Positions 11,255-23,809 of a stretch of DNA of 64,000 nucleotides are shown in pieces (within the stretch, counting starts at the first letter, position 1; every line of letters begins with the position of its first letter). Position numbers and translations under genes: made by a program. The notes beneath the pieces are model-generated. The model was not told where the DNA came from, did no database searches, and worked only from the letters and a program-made list of their open reading frames with translations. Source of the DNA: Homarus americanus (taxonomy: Eukaryota > Arthropoda > Malacostraca > Decapoda > Nephropidae); contig NW_024737068.1 of the NCBI RefSeq assembly GCF_018991925.1, positions 8,019,113 to 8,083,112 on the forward strand, written 5' to 3'.

Positions 11255-13425
11255 TTCACCTATATGATTGCCAATTATCTCTCTCTAGTTTACCTGTATG
11301 ATTGCCAATTATCTCTCTCTAGTTTACCTGTATGATTGTCAATTATCTCTCTCTAGTTTACCTGTATGATTGCCAATTATCTGTTTACCTGTATGATTGC
11401 CAATTATCTCTCTCTAGTTTACCTATATGATTGTCAATTATCTCTCTCTAGTTTACCTGAATGATTGCCAATTATCTGTTTACCTGTATGATTGCCAATT
11501 ATCTCTCTCTAGTTTACCTATATGATTGCCAATTATCTCTCTCTAGTTTACCTGTATGATTGCCAATTATCTCTCTCTAGTTTACCTGTATGATTGTCAA
11601 TTATCTCTCTCTAGTTTACCTGTATGATTGCCAATTATCTGTTTACCTGTATGATTGCCAATTATCTCTCTCTAGTTTACCTATATGATTGTCAATTATC
11701 TCTCTCTAGTTTACCTATATGATTGCCAATTATCTCTCTCTAGTTTACCTGTATGATTGTCAATTATCTCTCTCTAGTTTACCTGTATGATTGCCAATTA
11801 TCTTCTCTAGTTTACCTGTATGATTGCCAATTATCTCTCTCTAGTTTACCTGTATGATTGTCAATTATCTCTCTCTAGTTTACCTGTATGATTGTCAATT
11901 ATCTCTCTCTAGTTTACCTATATGATTGTCAATTATCTCTCTCTAGTTTACCTGTATGATTGTCAATTATCTCTCTCTAGTTTACCTGTATGATTGTCAA
12001 TTATCTCTCTAGTTTACCTATATGATTGCCAATTATCTCTCTCTAGTTTACCTGTATGATTGCCAATTATCTCTCTCTAGTTTACCTATATGATTGCCAA
12101 TTATCTCTCTCTAGTTTACCTGTATGATTGTCAATTATCTCTCTCTAGTTTACCTGTATGATTGTCAATTATCTCTCTCTAGTTTACCTGTATGATTGCC
12201 AATTATCTCTCTCTAGTTTACCTGTATGATTGTCAATTATCTCTCTCTAGTTTACCTATATGATTGCCAATTATCTCTCTCTAGTTTACCTGTATGATTG
12301 CCAATTATCTCTCTCTAGTTTACCTGTATGATTGTCAATTATCTCTCTCTAGTTTACCTGTATGATTGTCAATTATCTCTCTCTAGTTTACCTATATGAT
12401 TGTCAATTATCTCTCTCTAGTTTACCTGTATGATTGTCAATTATCTCTCTCTAGTTTACCTGTATGATTGTCAATTATCTCTCTCTAGTTTACCTATATG
12501 ATTGCCAATTATCTCTCTCTAGTTTACCTGTATGATTGCCAATTATCTCTCTCTAGTTTACCTGTATGATTGTCAATTATCTCTCTCTAGTTTACCTGTA
12601 TGATTGTCAATTATCTCTCTCTAGTTTACCTATATGATTGTCAATTATCTCTCTCTAGTTTATCTGTATGATTGTCAATTATCTCTCTCTAGTTTACCTG
12701 TATGATTGTCAATTATCTCTCTCTAGTTTACCTGTATGATTGTCAATTATCTCTCTCTAGTTTACCTGTATGATTGCCAATTATCTCTCTCTAGTTTACC
12801 TATATGATTGTCAATTATCTCTCTCTAGTTTACCTGTATGATTGTCAATTATCTCTCTCTAGTTTACCTGTATGATTGTCAATTATCTCTCTCTAGTTTA
12901 CCTGTATGATTGCCAATTATCTGTTTACCTGTATGATTGCCAATTATCTCTTTCTAGTTTACCTATATGATTGTCAATTATCTCTCTCTAGTTTACCTGT
13001 ATGATTGCCAATTATCTCTCTCTAGTTTACCTGTATGATTGTCAATTATCTCTCTCTAGTTTACCTGTATGATTGTCAATTATCTCTCTCTAGTTTACCT
13101 GTATGATTGTCAATTATCTCTCTCTAGTTTACCTATATGATTGTCAATTATCTCTCTTTAGTTTACCTGTATGATTGCCAATTATCTCTCTCTAGTTTAC
13201 CTGTATGATTGTCAATTATCTCTCTCTAGTTTACCTGTATGATTGCCAATTATTTCTTTCTAGTTTACCTATATGATTGTCAATTATCTCTCTCTAGTTT
13301 ACCTGTATGATTGCCAATTATCTCTCTCTAGTTTACCTGTATGATTGTCAATTATCTCTCTCTAGTTTACCTGTATGATTGCCAATTAACTTCCTCTAGT
13401 TTACCTGTATGATTGCCAATAGTAT
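11255..13425 (+). repeat. 34-bp minisatellite with higher-order repeats
   Basis: About 64 head-to-tail units, each starting TTTACCTGTATGATTG and ending ATCTCTCTCTAG. Most are exactly 34 bp; a 27-bp form lacking seven bases of the CT-rich end occurs at several places. Two positions vary in a patterned way: TGTATG or TATATG, and TTGCC or TTGTC. Unit types recur in blocks. Two consecutive seven-unit blocks at 12251-12488 and 12489-12726 share the same type order with almost no differences, and an eight-unit block starting at 11255 is largely repeated from 11513. This indicates multi-unit duplication by unequal exchange. It is not coding: each unit carries stop codons. Confidence 0.97.
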
Positions 13426-13669
13426 ACCTGGTAATATCATTTATTCCATCACGTTACAAATACAAAGAGTGTCATAATAATGGCTGCCATGTATAAATAA
13501 ATGTTTTCATTATCCCGTGTAGCCAAAACAACACTGCTTCCATATATTTCGTTTCAACTGTTGTGAATATCATTACATCTGAATTCATTATGCACCAAAT
13601 GCATTATTATATTTTTGCAAATTTTTTAATCTTTTTAATCTGGGAAAAATGTAAATAGACGGGGAAATA
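13426..13669. other. AT-rich unique spacer
   Basis: Unique sequence between two repeat regions; nothing identifiable. Confidence 0.4.
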
Positions 13670-13990
13670 GTTAAGCGGTCTTTGTGTTTAGGATATTTTT
13701 TATATATACTGTATATAGGGACAGGTCTTTTGTTTAGCGTTGGGTCTTTTTTTTAGGATCGAGGTCTTTTTTAGCATAGAAATATTTCTCTTGATTGGGA
13801 TTTTTTTTTAGCTTAGGTCTATTTTATTTTTTTTAGCTCAGGTCATATTTGGGGTTACACTTTTGTTTATAGGCTCAGGTCTATTATTTACAATCAGGTC
13901 TTTTATCATAATGTCAGGTGTTATATTAACATTAGCTCTTTTTTCTACGATTGTGTCTTTTCTATGTAAGGATCGGGTCTTTTTATTTAT
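13670..13990 (+). repeat. Degenerate T-rich repeat, AGGTCTTTT type
   Basis: About ten imperfect units of 25-40 bases, each with an AGGTC or GGGTC core followed by a T run and often TTAGC or TTTAGG. It directly precedes the large 26-bp minisatellite and seems unrelated to it in sequence. Confidence 0.7.
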
Positions 13991-14000
13991 TAACATCGTC

Positions 14001-17000
14001 ATACACCTGCACCCAAGAGCACTTCGGTACACGTGCTCCCAACGCACTCTGGTACATATGCACCCAAGAGCACTTCTTTACACAAGCACCCAAGAGCACT
14101 TCGGTACACATGCACCTAAGAGCACTTCGGTACACGTGCACCCAATGCACTCTGGTACACATGCACCCAAGTGCACTTCGGTACACATGCACCCAGGAGC
14201 AATTCGGTACACCTGCACCCAAGAGCACTTCGGTACACATGCACCCAGGGCACCCTGGCACACATGCACCCAGAGCACCTGGTACACCTGTGCCCAAGAG
14301 CACTTCTGAAACATGCACTCCAGGAGCATTTCTGGCACACATGCACCCAAGAGCACTTCGGTTTACATGCACCCAAGAGCACCCCTGGCACACACATGCA
14401 CCCAAGAGCACCTCAGGGCTATGTACCAAGAGCACCCTGGCCACACATGCACCCAAGAGCACTCCCTGTACACGTGCACCCAAGAGCACTTCGGCAATAA
14501 CATTCACCAGATATCTCGGTACATAAGGCACCAAGAGCACCCCGGTACACATGCACCCAAGAGCACTTCGGCAATATCGTGCACCAACGCACTCTGGTAC
14601 ACATGCACCCAAGAGCACTGGCACACATGCACCCAAGAGCACTGGCACATGCAGAGCACCCTGGCACACATGCACCTGGCACACGGCACCCAAGAGCACC
14701 CTGGCACACATGCACATGCACCCCCACACTGCCATGCACCCAAGTGACCCTGCACATGCACCCAGGAACACCTGGCACACCTGCTCCCAAGAGCACTTCT
14801 GGCACACACCCAGGAGCATTTCACACATGCACCCAAGAGCACCCCTGCCTACATGCACCCAAGAGCACTTTGCACACATACTCCAAGAGCACTTCTGCAC
14901 ACATAAATTAAGAGTACCTCATGCCATGGCCCAAGAAGATCTCTGCACCAAGAGCACTTCACAGGCACACATTCATCTAGTAAGAGCACTTTGGTACACA
15001 CATGCACCAAGAGCACTTCTGCACATGCACCAAAGAGCACCCTGCACACGTGCACCAATGCACTCTGGGTACACATGCACCCAAGTGCACTGGCACACAT
15101 GCACCCAGGAGCACTATACACTGCACCCAAGAGCACTTCGGTACACATGAACCCAGGGAGTTATTTCATGTTGGCACACATGCATTCCAAGAGCACTTGG
15201 TTTACATGCACCAAGAGCACTGGTACACATGCACTAAGAGCACCCCTGGCACACATGTACCCAAGAGCACGGTTTCACACATGCACCCAAGAGCATTTCT
15301 CGGCACACGCACCCACAAGAGCAGTCTGGCACACATGCACTCAATAGGACTCTGTACACTTGCACCTAAGAGCACTTCTGGCACACATGCACCAAGAGCT
15401 CCGCACACGTGCAATCTGGCACACAAACCCAAGAGCGCTTTCGGCACACATGCAACAAGAACGCTTCGGTACACATGCACCAAGAGCACCCTGTACACAT
15501 GCACCCAGCTGGCACACGTGCACCCAAGAGCACCCCTGGCACATGCACCCACAGCATTTCTGGCACACATGCACCCAGCACTTCTGCACACATGCACCCA
15601 AGAGCACATCGGTACACACCCAAGAGTACTGATACACATGCACCCAAGCAAGAGCACTTCTTCGGTACACGAGCACCCAGGAGCATCTGCACGTGCCCTA
15701 GAGCACTTCTCAGCAGTACACATGCACCAAGAGCACTTCGGCACATCGCAACTAAGAGCATTTTCGGCACATTACGCACCCAAGAGCATCTCTGGCACAT
15801 GCACCCAAGACATCTCTCGGTACATCGTGCACTAACGCATTCTGCACACATGGCACCTTAAGAGCACTTTCGGCATATAACGGTGATACTTCTGCACACG
15901 TGCACCTAAGAGCACCCTGGTACACATGCACCCAAGAGCATCTTCTGCAGCACTCCAACTCACTCTCTGGCACACATGCACCCAAGACATCCTTTCAGCA
16001 TCTGCACCTAAGAGCACTTCTGCACACATGCACCAAGAGCACTGCACACATGCACCCGCAGAGCACTTTCGGCACACATGCACTCAAGAGCAGTCTGGCA
16101 CTTGCACCTGCTATTTTGGCACACATGCATTCAAGATCATTTCGGCATCGTGCACCCAAGAGCACTTCTGGCACACATGCACTCAAGAGCACCCTTTGCA
16201 CACATGCACTCCAAGAGCGCTGGCACATGCACCTGGGAAGCACTCTGCACACATGCACCCAAGAGCGCTTCGGTAACACGTGCACTAAGAGCACCTCGGC
16301 ATAATGCACCCACAGCACTGGCACATGCACGAAAAGAGCACTTCGGTACACATGTACCAAGAGCTGGTTACACATGCACTCCTGGTACATGCACTGCACA
16401 CATTCACCCAAGAGCACCTCGTATATATGCACCCAAGAGCACCTCACATCCAAACGCTTCTGGCACACATGACCCAAGAAGGACTCTGGTACACGTGCAC
16501 CCAAGAGCACTTCGCACACGTGCACCCCAAGGCACTGGCACATGCAACCAAGAGCATTTCGGCATTATGCACCCAAGAGTTATCTTCGGCACACGTGCAT
16601 CCACGCACTCTGGGAACATGCACCCAAGAGCACCCTGCACACATGCACCCACAGTTCGGTACACATGCACCCAAGAGTGCTTGGCAATACATGCACCCGC
16701 GAGTTATCTCTGTAACACGTGCACCCAAGAAATTTCTGCACACATGCACCAAGACGCTTTCTGCACATGCACCTGCAGCGCTTTCTGGCACACATGCACC
16801 CAAGAGCACCCTGTACACATGTGCACCCAAGAGCACCTGCACACATACATGCACCTCACACTGGCACACATGCACCCAAGAGCATTTCTGGCACACATGC
16901 ACCAAGAGTGCTTTTTCTGGCACACATGTGCACCCAGAAAGACCCTCTGTACACATGCACCCAAGAGCACCCTGGCACACATGCACCCAAGAGCACTCTG

Positions 17001-20000
17001 CACACATGTACCCAAGAGCATTTCTAATACACATGCATCATATGGTACACATGACTCAAGAGTACTGTAACATATGCACCTAAGAGAACTTTGCACATGC
17101 ACCGAAAGCACTGCACATCGCAACTTAGAGTATTTCGGCACACATGCACCTTCCTGGTACACATGCACCCAAGAGCACTGCACATGCACTAAGAGCACTT
17201 CCTGCACACGCACCTAAGAGCACTGGCACATGATGCACCAAGAGCGCTGGTACACATGCACTAAGAGCGCTTGCACACATGCACCCAAGAGCATCTCTGT
17301 ACACATGCACTCCATACACTGGCACACATGCACCCAAGAGCTGGCACACATGCACCCAAGAGTACCCTGTACACATGCACCCAAGAGCACTTCTGGTACA
17401 CATGCAATTCCAAGAGCATTCCTGGCACACATGCACCCAAGAGCATTTCCTGGTACGCATGCACCCAAGGAGCACTGGCACACATGCACCCAAGAGCACC
17501 TCTCAGCACACATGCACTCCAAGAGCACCCCTGGCACACATGCACCCAAGAGAATCTGGCAATATCGTGCACCGAAAAGTACCCTGCACACGTGCAACTT
17601 AGGGAGCATTTCCTTGGCACATGCACCCAAGAGCACCCTGGCACACATAATTCCAAGAGCACTTGTACACGTGCACCAACGCATTCTAGTACACATGCAC
17701 CCAAGAGCACTGGTACACGTGCATCCACGCACTTGGCACACATGCACTAAGAGTTATTTTTGCACATGCACTCAAGAGCATCTCTGCACACATGAACCCA
17801 AGAGCATTGGTACACATGTGCACTAAGAGCACCCTGGCACACATGCACCCAAGAGCACTTCGGCACACGTGTGCACCCAAGAGCACTTCTGGTACACGTG
17901 CTCCTAGAGCACTCCCTGGTACACATGCAATTCAAGAGTAGTCTGAGACACGTGCACCGAAGAGCACTTCGGTGCACGTGCAACCAAGAGCATTTCTGCA
18001 CACATGTATTCAAGAGCACTTCTGCACACATGCACCCAAGAGCACTTCTGGTACACGTGCACCCAACGCATTCTGGCACACATGCACCCAAGAGCACCCT
18101 GCACACACATGCACCCAAGAGCACTTTCACACATGCATCTAGGAGTTAATTTTTGCACAATATGCACTCCAAGGGCACCTCGCGCCACACATGCACCTAA
18201 GAGTACTTGCTGGCACATGCAACTCCAAGTGCACTTCGGCAACATGCACCAGGAGCACTGGCACACCTGCACCCAAGAGCACTCCTGGCACACATGCACC
18301 CAGGGAGCAGTTTCGGCACACATGCACCCAAGAGCACTGGCTTACACCCAAGAGCACTTTGGCACATGCACCCAAGAGGCATCTTGGTACACATGTGGCC
18401 CAAGAGCACCCTGGCACATATGAACCCAAGAGCACTGGCACACATGCATCCAAGAGCACTTCTGGCACACATGCACCAAGAGCACTTCTGGTACATCGCG
18501 CATTCCAACGCACTCTGGTACACATGCACTAAGAGCACTGGTACACATGCACCCAAGAACACTTGATACACATGCACCCAAGAGCACCTCGGTACACGTG
18601 CACTAAGAGCACTTTGGTACAATGGGTCTCAGAGCACCTTGGGTACATGCACCCAAGAGCATCTCTGCACACATGCACCCAAGAGCACCCTGGTACACAT
18701 GCACCCAGGAGCACCTGGCACACCTGCTCCCAAGAGCACTGGTACACATGCACCTGTGAGCATTTCTGGCACACATGCATCCAAGAGCACTCTGGTTTAC
18801 ATGCACCCAAGAGCACCCTGGTACACATGCACCCTAGAGCACACGGTACACATGTACCCGGCAGCACCCTGGTTACACATGCACCCAGCATATCTCTGGC
18901 ACACGTGCACTCAAGAGCACCCCTGGTACACATTCACCCAAGAGCATCTCGGCACATATGCACCCAAGAGCACTTCGGTACACATGCACCGAAGAACGCT
19001 TCGGCACACATGCACTAAGAGCACCCTGGCACACATGCACCCAAGAGCACTTTGCACACATGCACCCAAGAGCACTCTTGGCACATTCTCCACCCAAAGA
19101 GCACTTCTGGTGCATATGCACCAAGAGCACCTTGGCACACACATGCACCGAAGAACGCTGGCACAGCACCAGAGCACCTGGTGCAGTGCACCCAAGAGCA
19201 CTTCTGTACACATGCACCCAAGAGCACCCTGGTACACATGCACCCAAGAGCACTCTGCACACATGCACCCATAACTTTTTGGCACACGTGCACCAACGCA
19301 CTCTGCACACATGCACCCAAGAGCATTTCCTGCACACATGCCCCAGGAGCACTCCTGCACATGCACCCAAGAGCACCCTGGCACACACATGCACTCAAGA
19401 GCACTCCCTGGTTCACGTACACCCAAGAGCACTCCCTGGCACACACATGCACCCAAGAGCAGCTCCTGGTACACTTGCACCCAAGAGCATTTCTGGCACA
19501 CATGCATTCAGCAGCATTCTTGCACACGTGCACCCAAGAGCACCCTGGCACATGCACTCCAAGAGCACTTCTGGCACACATGTACCCAAGAGCGCTTCTG
19601 GCACACATGCACCCAAGAGCACTTGCACACATGCACTCCAAGAGCGCTTCGGCACACGTAAAACAAAGAGCACTTTGCGCTGATATCAAACCCAAGAGCA
19701 CTTGCACACATGCACCTTGGGCAAGAGCACTTGCACATGTGCCCAAGAGCACTCCTGGTTACACACATGCACCAAGAGCACTTTGGTACACGTGCACCTT
19801 AAGAGCACTTTGGCACACATTCACCCAAGAGCACTGGCATATATGCACTCCAAGAGCATTTCTGGTGGCCATGCACCGAAGAACGCTTTCTGGTACACAT
19901 GCACCCAAGAGCACTTCTGGTACACGCACCTGCCATCTTCTGGCACACGTGCACCTGGGCAGCACTTTGGCACACATGTTCAGCAGTTTGGCACATGCAC

Positions 20001-21400
20001 CCAAGAAAGCACCTCGGCACACGTGCATCCAATGCACTTGGAACACATGCACCAAGAGCACTTCGGCACACACACCCAAGAGCAGCCTGGCACACATGCA
20101 CTAAGAGCGCTTGGCACACATGCACCAAGAGCATCTCTGTACACACGTGCACCCAAGAGCACTTCTTGGAACACATGCACCCAAGAGCTGCACATGCACC
20201 CAAGAGCGCTTTCTGGCACACATGCACCCAAGAGCACCCTGTACACATGCACCCAAGAGCACCCTGGCACAATATGCACCCAAGAGCACTTGGCACACAT
20301 GCACCCAAGAGCACTGGTACACATGCACCCAAGAGCGCTTGCACACATGCACCCAAGAGCACCTGCACTCACAGCATCTTGCACACATACCCAAGAGCAC
20401 CCCTGCACATGCACCCAAGAGCATTTCGGTACGCATGCACCCAAGAGCACCCTGGCACATGCACCCAAGAAAGCACTTCAGCACACATGCACTAAGAGCA
20501 CTGGTACACATGTACCCAAGAGATTCAAGACACGTGGCACCGAAAAGCACTGGTACACGTGCAACTTAGAGCATTTCGGCACATGCACCCAAGAGACTTC
20601 GGTACACATGCACCCAAGAGCACTTTGGTACACGTGCACCCAACGCATTCTGGCACACATGCACCCAAGAGCACTTCTGGTACACGTGCATCCAATGCAC
20701 TCTGGTACACATGCACTCCAAGATATTCTGGTACACATGCACCCAAGAGCACTGGCAGCCATTATGAACCCAAGAGCATCTCTGGTACACATGCACCTTA
20801 AGAGCACTTCTGGCACACATGCACCAAGAGCACCTCTGGTACACGTGCACCCAAGACATCTTCGGCACACGTGCTCCCCAGGAGCACTTCTGGTACACAT
20901 GCACCCAAGAGTATCTTGCACATCGCACCGAAGAGCACTTCGGTGCACGTGCAAATTAAGAGCATTTCGGTACACATGTATCCAAGACACCCTGGCACAC
21001 ATGCACCCAAGAGCACCCCCTGGTACATCATCGTGCACCCATCGCATTCTGGTACACATGCACCCAAGAGCACTTCTGGTACACATGCACCCAAGAGCAC
21101 TTCTGGCACATCGTGCACCCAGGAGCACTTGGTACACATGCACCCAAGGGCACCCTGGTACACATGCACCTTAAGAGCATTTCCCTGAGACACATGCACC
21201 CAAGTGCACTTCTGGCACACATGCACCCAGGAGCACTACACACCTGCACTCAAGAGCACTTCTGGTACACATGCACCCAGGAGCGTTTCTGGCACACATG
21301 CACTAAGAGCACTTCTGGTTTACATGCACTCCAAGAGCACTCCTTGGTACATCGTGGCACCAAGAGCACTTCTGGTACACATGTACCCAAGAGCACCCCT
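14001..21400 (+). repeat. 7.4-kb minisatellite of ~26-bp units, open in all six frames
   Basis: Roughly 280-300 units with core CACCCAAGAGCA, a variable spacer (CTTCTGGT, CTTCGGT, CCCTGGC, CTGGC, CTTCTGC) and ACACATG or ACACGTG. Unit length varies from about 22 to 28 bp with many 1-2 base indels. Neither the core nor the common spacers contain a stop in any of the six frames, so frames of 100-490 codons appear throughout and read as MHPRAL, HAPKST or CTQEHF on the plus strand and CSWVHV, SALGCM or VLLGAC on the minus strand. Because indels move the frame freely, I regard these as non-genic. Some variant pairs recur (a CACCGAAAAG unit followed by CGTGCAACTTAGAG), which suggests higher-order structure. 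The array runs into an assembly gap, so its true length is unknown. Confidence 0.97.
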
Positions 21401-21500
21401 NNNNNNNNNNNNNNNNNNNNNNNNNNNNNNNNNNNNNNNNNNNNNNNNNNNNNNNNNNNNNNNNNNNNNNNNNNNNNNNNNNNNNNNNNNNNNNNNNNNN
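21401..21500. other. Assembly gap of 100 N
   Basis: Exactly 100 N characters, the conventional placeholder for a gap of unknown size. It sits between two different tandem arrays and was probably caused by them. Confidence 1.
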
Positions 21501-21745
21501 CCACAGTACACCCACACCCACACCCACACCCACACCCCAATACATCTACACCCACACCACACCTACAACACACCTCACCCACAGTACACCCACACACCCA
21601 CACCACACCTCACACCCACATACATCTACACCCACACCTACAGTACACACCCACACCCACACCCACACCTACACCCACACCCACACCCACACTACACCAC
21701 AGTACACCTACACCTACACCACCCACACCTACACCTATCCTTCTC
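21501..21745. repeat. (ACACCC)n-type hexamer repeat
   Basis: Repeats of CACACC and CACACCTACA with phase changes. C occurs almost only on this strand, which gives a strong strand asymmetry. Confidence 0.9.
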
Positions 21746-21868
21746 TCCTATGTACTGTATATTTGACTCTTAAGGCGAGTCCATCAGTTGTTGCTGGGTA
21801 GATTATCATAACAGTATGACGGACGGAGAATCTAGGTAATATTTGTCTTTATGTTGTGAGGGAAGAAA

Positions 21869-21870
<2 letters not shown>
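21746..21870. other. Short unique spacer
   Basis: Unique DNA between two repeats; nothing identifiable. Confidence 0.4.
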
Positions 21871-21908
<38 letters not shown>

Positions 21909-21914
21909 CACACA

Positions 21915-21965
<51 letters not shown>
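21871..21965. repeat. (AC)n microsatellite
   Basis: About 95 bases of CA with two interruptions (ACAACAC and AGAC). Confidence 0.97.
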
Positions 21966-21967
<2 letters not shown>

Positions 21968-22059
21968 CGAATAAGCTTACATTATATAGAACTCCGCCAC
22001 AAACATAATCTAACCCCTTCCCCAAGATCAGCCAGCCGACCAGGTAACAATGTTAACCT

Positions 22060-22240
22060 GTGCGGCCCAACACTTGGAAACTCTCGAAATAATATTGAAT
22101 AATGACTCGGGTCTGGCAGGCGGCGATTAAGGCATCAATTAGACCTTTGTGGGAATAATTAGCCGGGGTTAATTGTAGCAGAAGGACTCATAACTCCCTG
22201 AGTGTACAGGACGCTCCCCACACTGTGTTGGTGCCATATT
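22060..22240. promoter_or_regulatory. Homeodomain-site cluster, candidate conserved non-coding element
   Basis: Within about 50 bases around 22130-22180 lie ATCAATTAGA, GGAATAATTAGCCG and GGTTAATTGTAG, each with a TAAT/ATTA homeodomain core, embedded in unique sequence of balanced composition (GGCAGGCGGCGATTAAGGC upstream). No open frame. The cluster and the contrast with simple-sequence neighbours suggest an enhancer, which is inference. Confidence 0.25.
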
Positions 22241-22244
22241 GACC

Positions 22245-22248
<4 letters not shown>

Positions 22249-22286
<38 letters not shown>
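22249..22286. repeat. (TG)n microsatellite
   Basis: Pure TG tract. Confidence 0.97.
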
Positions 22287-23014
22287 TATCATTTATTTTT
22301 CACTATACATTAATATTCATGTAATATTTTACTCCATACAATAATACATCTATTACAGACAAAGAGTTGGACAATTTTGCTTTGTTCTTAAAATTTTTAT
22401 TTTGATTTTTGTGTGTTATTAAAAAGCGTAATAGCTTCTCTATAACTTTTTAAAACAATAAATTTAGTATCTCAATATTTTTTTCATCCAATAACCTGAT
22501 CCATCATTTACAGATCCCTCAGGTGTACAGGAAGAGTTGAGAGTCAATGTTTAATCTGATTATGTCACTGAGCACCGAAAAAATATTTGTTTCTGATTTT
22601 CACAGTGTTGAGGAAGACTTTATGTGATTGAGCTGCCATACAGATAACTTCATTACCTGTCTTAATGGTAACTCTGATGTTTGCAAATAAAGTATAGGCA
22701 AGCACTTAGAAAACTTAATCTATTTTATAAGAATGAATAACTTGTGATGTAAGAAATGTGGTAGAGTAGTGTTACTAAATTAGAGAATTATAGAATATTG
22801 TTGACGGGGGACAGTGATCTGCGCCGTCTTGTGGTCTGTTGTGCTGGTGTTGTATTCAAAACTTCTACCGGGCGACTTGACTGAGCGTGGGTACAAGAAC
22901 AGCGGGTTAGGGGTATAGGATGTCTTAGGTCACTCCAGGAGCCTGTGGTGTCAGCTAGCCAGACTGCCTTCCTCCGTCTCCATAACCAAGAGATGATAAA
23001 GTCAGATAGCCAGC
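22287..23014. other. Unique sequence without a gene
   Basis: AT-rich to about 22790, then balanced composition. A 76-codon minus-strand frame at 22788-23018 has no recognisable motif. Confidence 0.4.
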
Positions 23015-23200
23015 TCATCTCTCCTTATCTCCCCACCTTCTTTCAGTTACTGACCCCTTCTCCCCATCTTCCTTCCCATCTCCCTACTTTTGTTGACTAC
23101 ACTTAACCACCCCTCCTCCCTATCTCCCCACCTTCGTTGACCATAAGTAACCGCCCCTCCTCCCCATCTCCCCACCTTCGTTAACCACAAGGAACCATGG
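23015..23200 (+). repeat. Degenerate C-rich repeat of about 44 bp
   Basis: Three to four imperfect units containing CTCCCCATCTCCCCACCTTC followed by GTTGACCA-AAGTAACC variants. The last two units are the most alike. Confidence 0.75.
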
Positions 23201-23507
23201 CTTAGGACTCCGGGTTGAGCACGAACAAAGTGGGTTGGTGGTAAGTGCGGTAACTCTGCGTGATGGAAGACCCAAATTACAGCTTGTGTGGGATGATGAA
23301 GTTGACACAGAGACCTGGGTGTCGGGTGGCTCCTTACTGCCTCGGGGACCCGTAAGCTCCTACTGTTTACATTCTCGTTATAGTCACCAACTGCTTCAAG
23401 GTATCAGGTGTAGCAGGTGTGTTACGGCAGGTGTGTTACGGTTTTTATCAGTTGAAATAAATGACTGAATGTGTCTCTTCTTTATCAACCGTACTATACT
23501 ACCCTCA
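23201..23507. other. Unique sequence without a gene
   Basis: A 77-codon plus-strand frame at 23235-23468 (ATG at 23235, VVSAVTLRDGRPKLQL...) has plausible composition but no recognised family. The 3' part contains the short duplication GGTGTGTTACGG. Confidence 0.35.
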
Positions 23508-23665
23508 CTTCCTCTTTCTTCCCTCTCCTCTTCCTCTTCTCCTCTTCCTCCTCCTCCTCCTCCTCCTCCTTCCCAACACCCAGACTCACTACCCATACTC
23601 TCCATCCTCCTCCTCCTCCTACTCTTCTTCCTCCTCCTCTTGAAGCCTCCTCCCCATCCTTCCTC
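23508..23665. repeat. Polypyrimidine (TCC)n-rich block
   Basis: CTTCCTCCTCC and TCCTCCTCC runs, interrupted once by an ACACCCAGACTCACTACC segment. Confidence 0.9.
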
Positions 23666-23809
23666 ACCATTCACAACAGGTGACCATCAGGTATAGGGCA
23701 TAAAAAAGTTAATTAAGGTGTGTGTTTCTCCTTCACCTTTTCCTTACGTATTTTTGTTACCTTATTGTCCCGTTCAGAGGTTAAGTGACCAGGTGAACTG
23801 TTAACTTCC

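Noticed and set aside
11255..13425. Possible CRISPR array (regular ~34-bp repeats)
   Set aside because: The whole unit repeats head to tail with no unique spacers, and the context is eukaryotic.
13863..21390. Dozens of long open frames (up to 490 codons) on both strands
   Set aside because: All are translations of the 26-bp minisatellite in shifting frames; no start, splice or domain evidence supports any one of them.
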